Shown here piece after piece: positions 60,664 through 61,610 of a stretch of DNA of 61,610 bases. The notes beneath the pieces were generated by a model. The model did not search any database, was not told where the DNA came from, and saw nothing but the letters and a program-made list of their open reading frames with translations. Positions within the stretch are counted from its first letter, which is position 1; each line of letters opens with the position of its first letter. Position numbers and translations under genes: made by a program. Origin of the DNA: Prochloraceae cyanobacterium. Its GTDB lineage: Bacteria > Cyanobacteriota > Cyanobacteriia > Cyanobacteriales > JASJDA01. The stretch spans positions 1 to 61,610 of the forward strand of contig JASJDA010000023.1 of NCBI GenBank assembly GCA_030065755.1. Direction: 5' to 3'.

Positions 60664-61610
60664 CTAAACAGGAGTACCGTTCCAACCTGGTGCAACCGCA
60701 CTCACAGCCCTGCTGAGGTTAGGTATAAAAGCGATCGTATAATTAAACGGAGAACTAATACCAGGGGTAGTTTGCTGCATTCGATTTGTATCGATTCCAC
60801 GGGGTCCGAAAGCCGATCGTGTTTCTAAAACTAAATTGTTGTTAGAGAAAGACAAACCAGTTGGAGTAGCTGTATTCGTCCTGCCACTATTTAATATAGC
60901 TGAAACAAAAGTACCAGTTCCACTAGGAGCGATCGCAGTCCCTTGTCCTCCTGTATTTGGATCTAGTTTAGCTACAACAGTGACTTTTGGGCCTCCTCCC
61001 CTACCGTAGCTTGACAGCCATCCATTGCGTGCCAAACTTTCTAAACCACTGCCTCCTCCATCTACGGTAAATGCTGCGTAGAGTTGACTCCCACCATCCC
61101 ACAACAATCCTACACCCCGTCCGTCTGGGCCTCCTGTTTCGTAATCGTTTTTAACCCAGTCCCTCCTACCATTGGTAAAACTAGTAATAATCGGATTTTG
61201 ATTGTTAGCACTAACTTGTTGAATTCCAATATAAATACTAGTAGAACCAAAAGTCACTTTAGCCGCACCTTTAGCATCAAGTGTGGCTTGGGTGTCTGTT
61301 GGGGTAAATTTAACTTCATTCAAATCGATCGCGCTCAAACCTGTTGGTGTTGTGGGTGGTAAATTGACATTGAGGTTAGTTGAGAGTCGGTTTCCTGCAA
61401 TATCTATTGCTGTCAGAGAGAGAGAGTTTACTCCTGTTGTCAATTGATTTATATCTAGCTGAGAGTTAAATGTTCCAGTTGCAGTAGTCGTTAGGGGTAT
61501 GGCTGTACCGTTATTAATACTGTACGTCAGTGAAGCGATATTAGAGCCAGTCCCATTTGCTACTCCACTGAGTCGATCGCCAGCACTAATATTGCTATTA
61601 GCTGCGGGAG
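60664..61610 (-). CDS. C-terminal part of a large Ig-repeat surface protein (5' end outside window)
   Basis: The reverse strand is open from the right edge to a stop at 60664 (315 codons including stop). The visible N-terminal part is a bacterial Ig-like repeat (DRLSGVANGTGSNIASLTYSINNG; LTTGVNSLSLTAIDIAGNRLST). The last ~210 residues form a glycine-rich C-terminal domain (GVGLLWDGGSQLYAAFTVDGGGSGLESLARNGW; SYGRGGGPKVTVVAKLDPNTGGQGT). I know this kind of domain from cyanobacterial secreted or surface proteins, but not its function. A TTG at 61443 has been read as a start, but the frame continues past it. Confidence 0.75.
   Translation of the reverse strand, partial: PAANSNISAGDRLSGVANGTGSNIASLTYSINNGTAIPLTTTATGTFNSQLDINQLTTGVNSLSLTAIDIAGNRLSTNLNVNLPPTTPTGLSAIDLNEVKFTPTDTQATLDAKGAAKVTFGSTSIYIGIQQVSANNQNPIITSFTNGRRDWVKNDYETGGPDGRGVGLLWDGGSQLYAAFTVDGGGSGLESLARNGWLSSYGRGGGPKVTVVAKLDPNTGGQGTAIAPSGTGTFVSAILNSGRTNTATPTGLSFSNNNLVLETRSAFGPRGIDTNRMQQTTPGISSPFNYTIAFIPNLSRAVSAVAPGWNGTPV

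Noticed and set aside
1-61610. tRNA or rRNA genes
   Set aside because: Scanned by eye for cloverleaf cores (GTTCGANTC and neighbouring stems); none convincing was found. A covariance-model scan would be decisive.

Overview
The window looks like cyanobacterial chromosome. GCGATCGC (HIP1-type) octamers and CGATCG hexamers occur throughout, base composition is AT-rich, heptameric tandem repeats lie between genes, and dnaE ends in the N-half of the classic cyanobacterial DnaE split intein. I cannot name the species.

Left flank (1-14.6 kb): an IS200/IS605-type tnpB cut by the window edge; a nested inverted repeat; a minus-strand cluster dnaE(N) - tsaB - YdjM-like membrane protein; a divergent TetR - cytochrome P450 pair behind a promoter with two palindromic operators; a membrane protein with a clear terminator; a HIT hydrolase; an exported aspartic protease; a PD-(D/E)XK nuclease-like protein; an exported TPR protein; and an exported pentapeptide-repeat protein. 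DnaE carries a complete intein of about 414 residues in its polymerase core as well as the terminal split intein.

Centre (14.6-36.6 kb): a contractile injection system (CIS) locus. In order it holds a CIS-associated two-domain protein, a cap/terminator protein of the DUF4255/Pvc16 type (minus strand), sheath, two tube proteins, a pseudokinase - transmembrane - solute-binding fusion, a 53-residue ORF, a third tube protein, an unknown 151-residue protein, a short CIS tube/adaptor protein (minus strand), a VgrG-type spike, gp25, a gpJ-like and a gpI-like baseplate protein, and two large Ig-like membrane proteins, one ending in a WD40-type propeller. No capsid, portal, terminase or integrase gene is present, so this is not a prophage. 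No AAA+ ATPase or tape-measure gene is visible. The three membrane-spanning proteins suggest a membrane-attached machine like the thylakoid-anchored CIS known from multicellular cyanobacteria. The pseudokinase/solute-binding fusion could be its sensory or anchoring part (inference). A PAAR spike-tip protein lies about 33 kb from the spike gene.

Right flank (36.6-61.6 kb): an ABC exporter, a nitrilase-family amidase, a Nudix protein, a LysR regulator, a 1.5-kb gene-poor stretch with an IS605-like remnant and a truncated gene, a PstS-like solute-binding protein, a DEP-domain protein, fdhD with an FdhF/YdeP-type molybdoenzyme, a CheR-like methyltransferase, an alpha/beta hydrolase, two tandem FHA-FHA-ABC transporters, a compact ispF - nucleoside phosphorylase - GFA - phosphotransferase cluster, the PAAR protein, and the C-terminal part of a large Ig-repeat surface protein running off the right edge.
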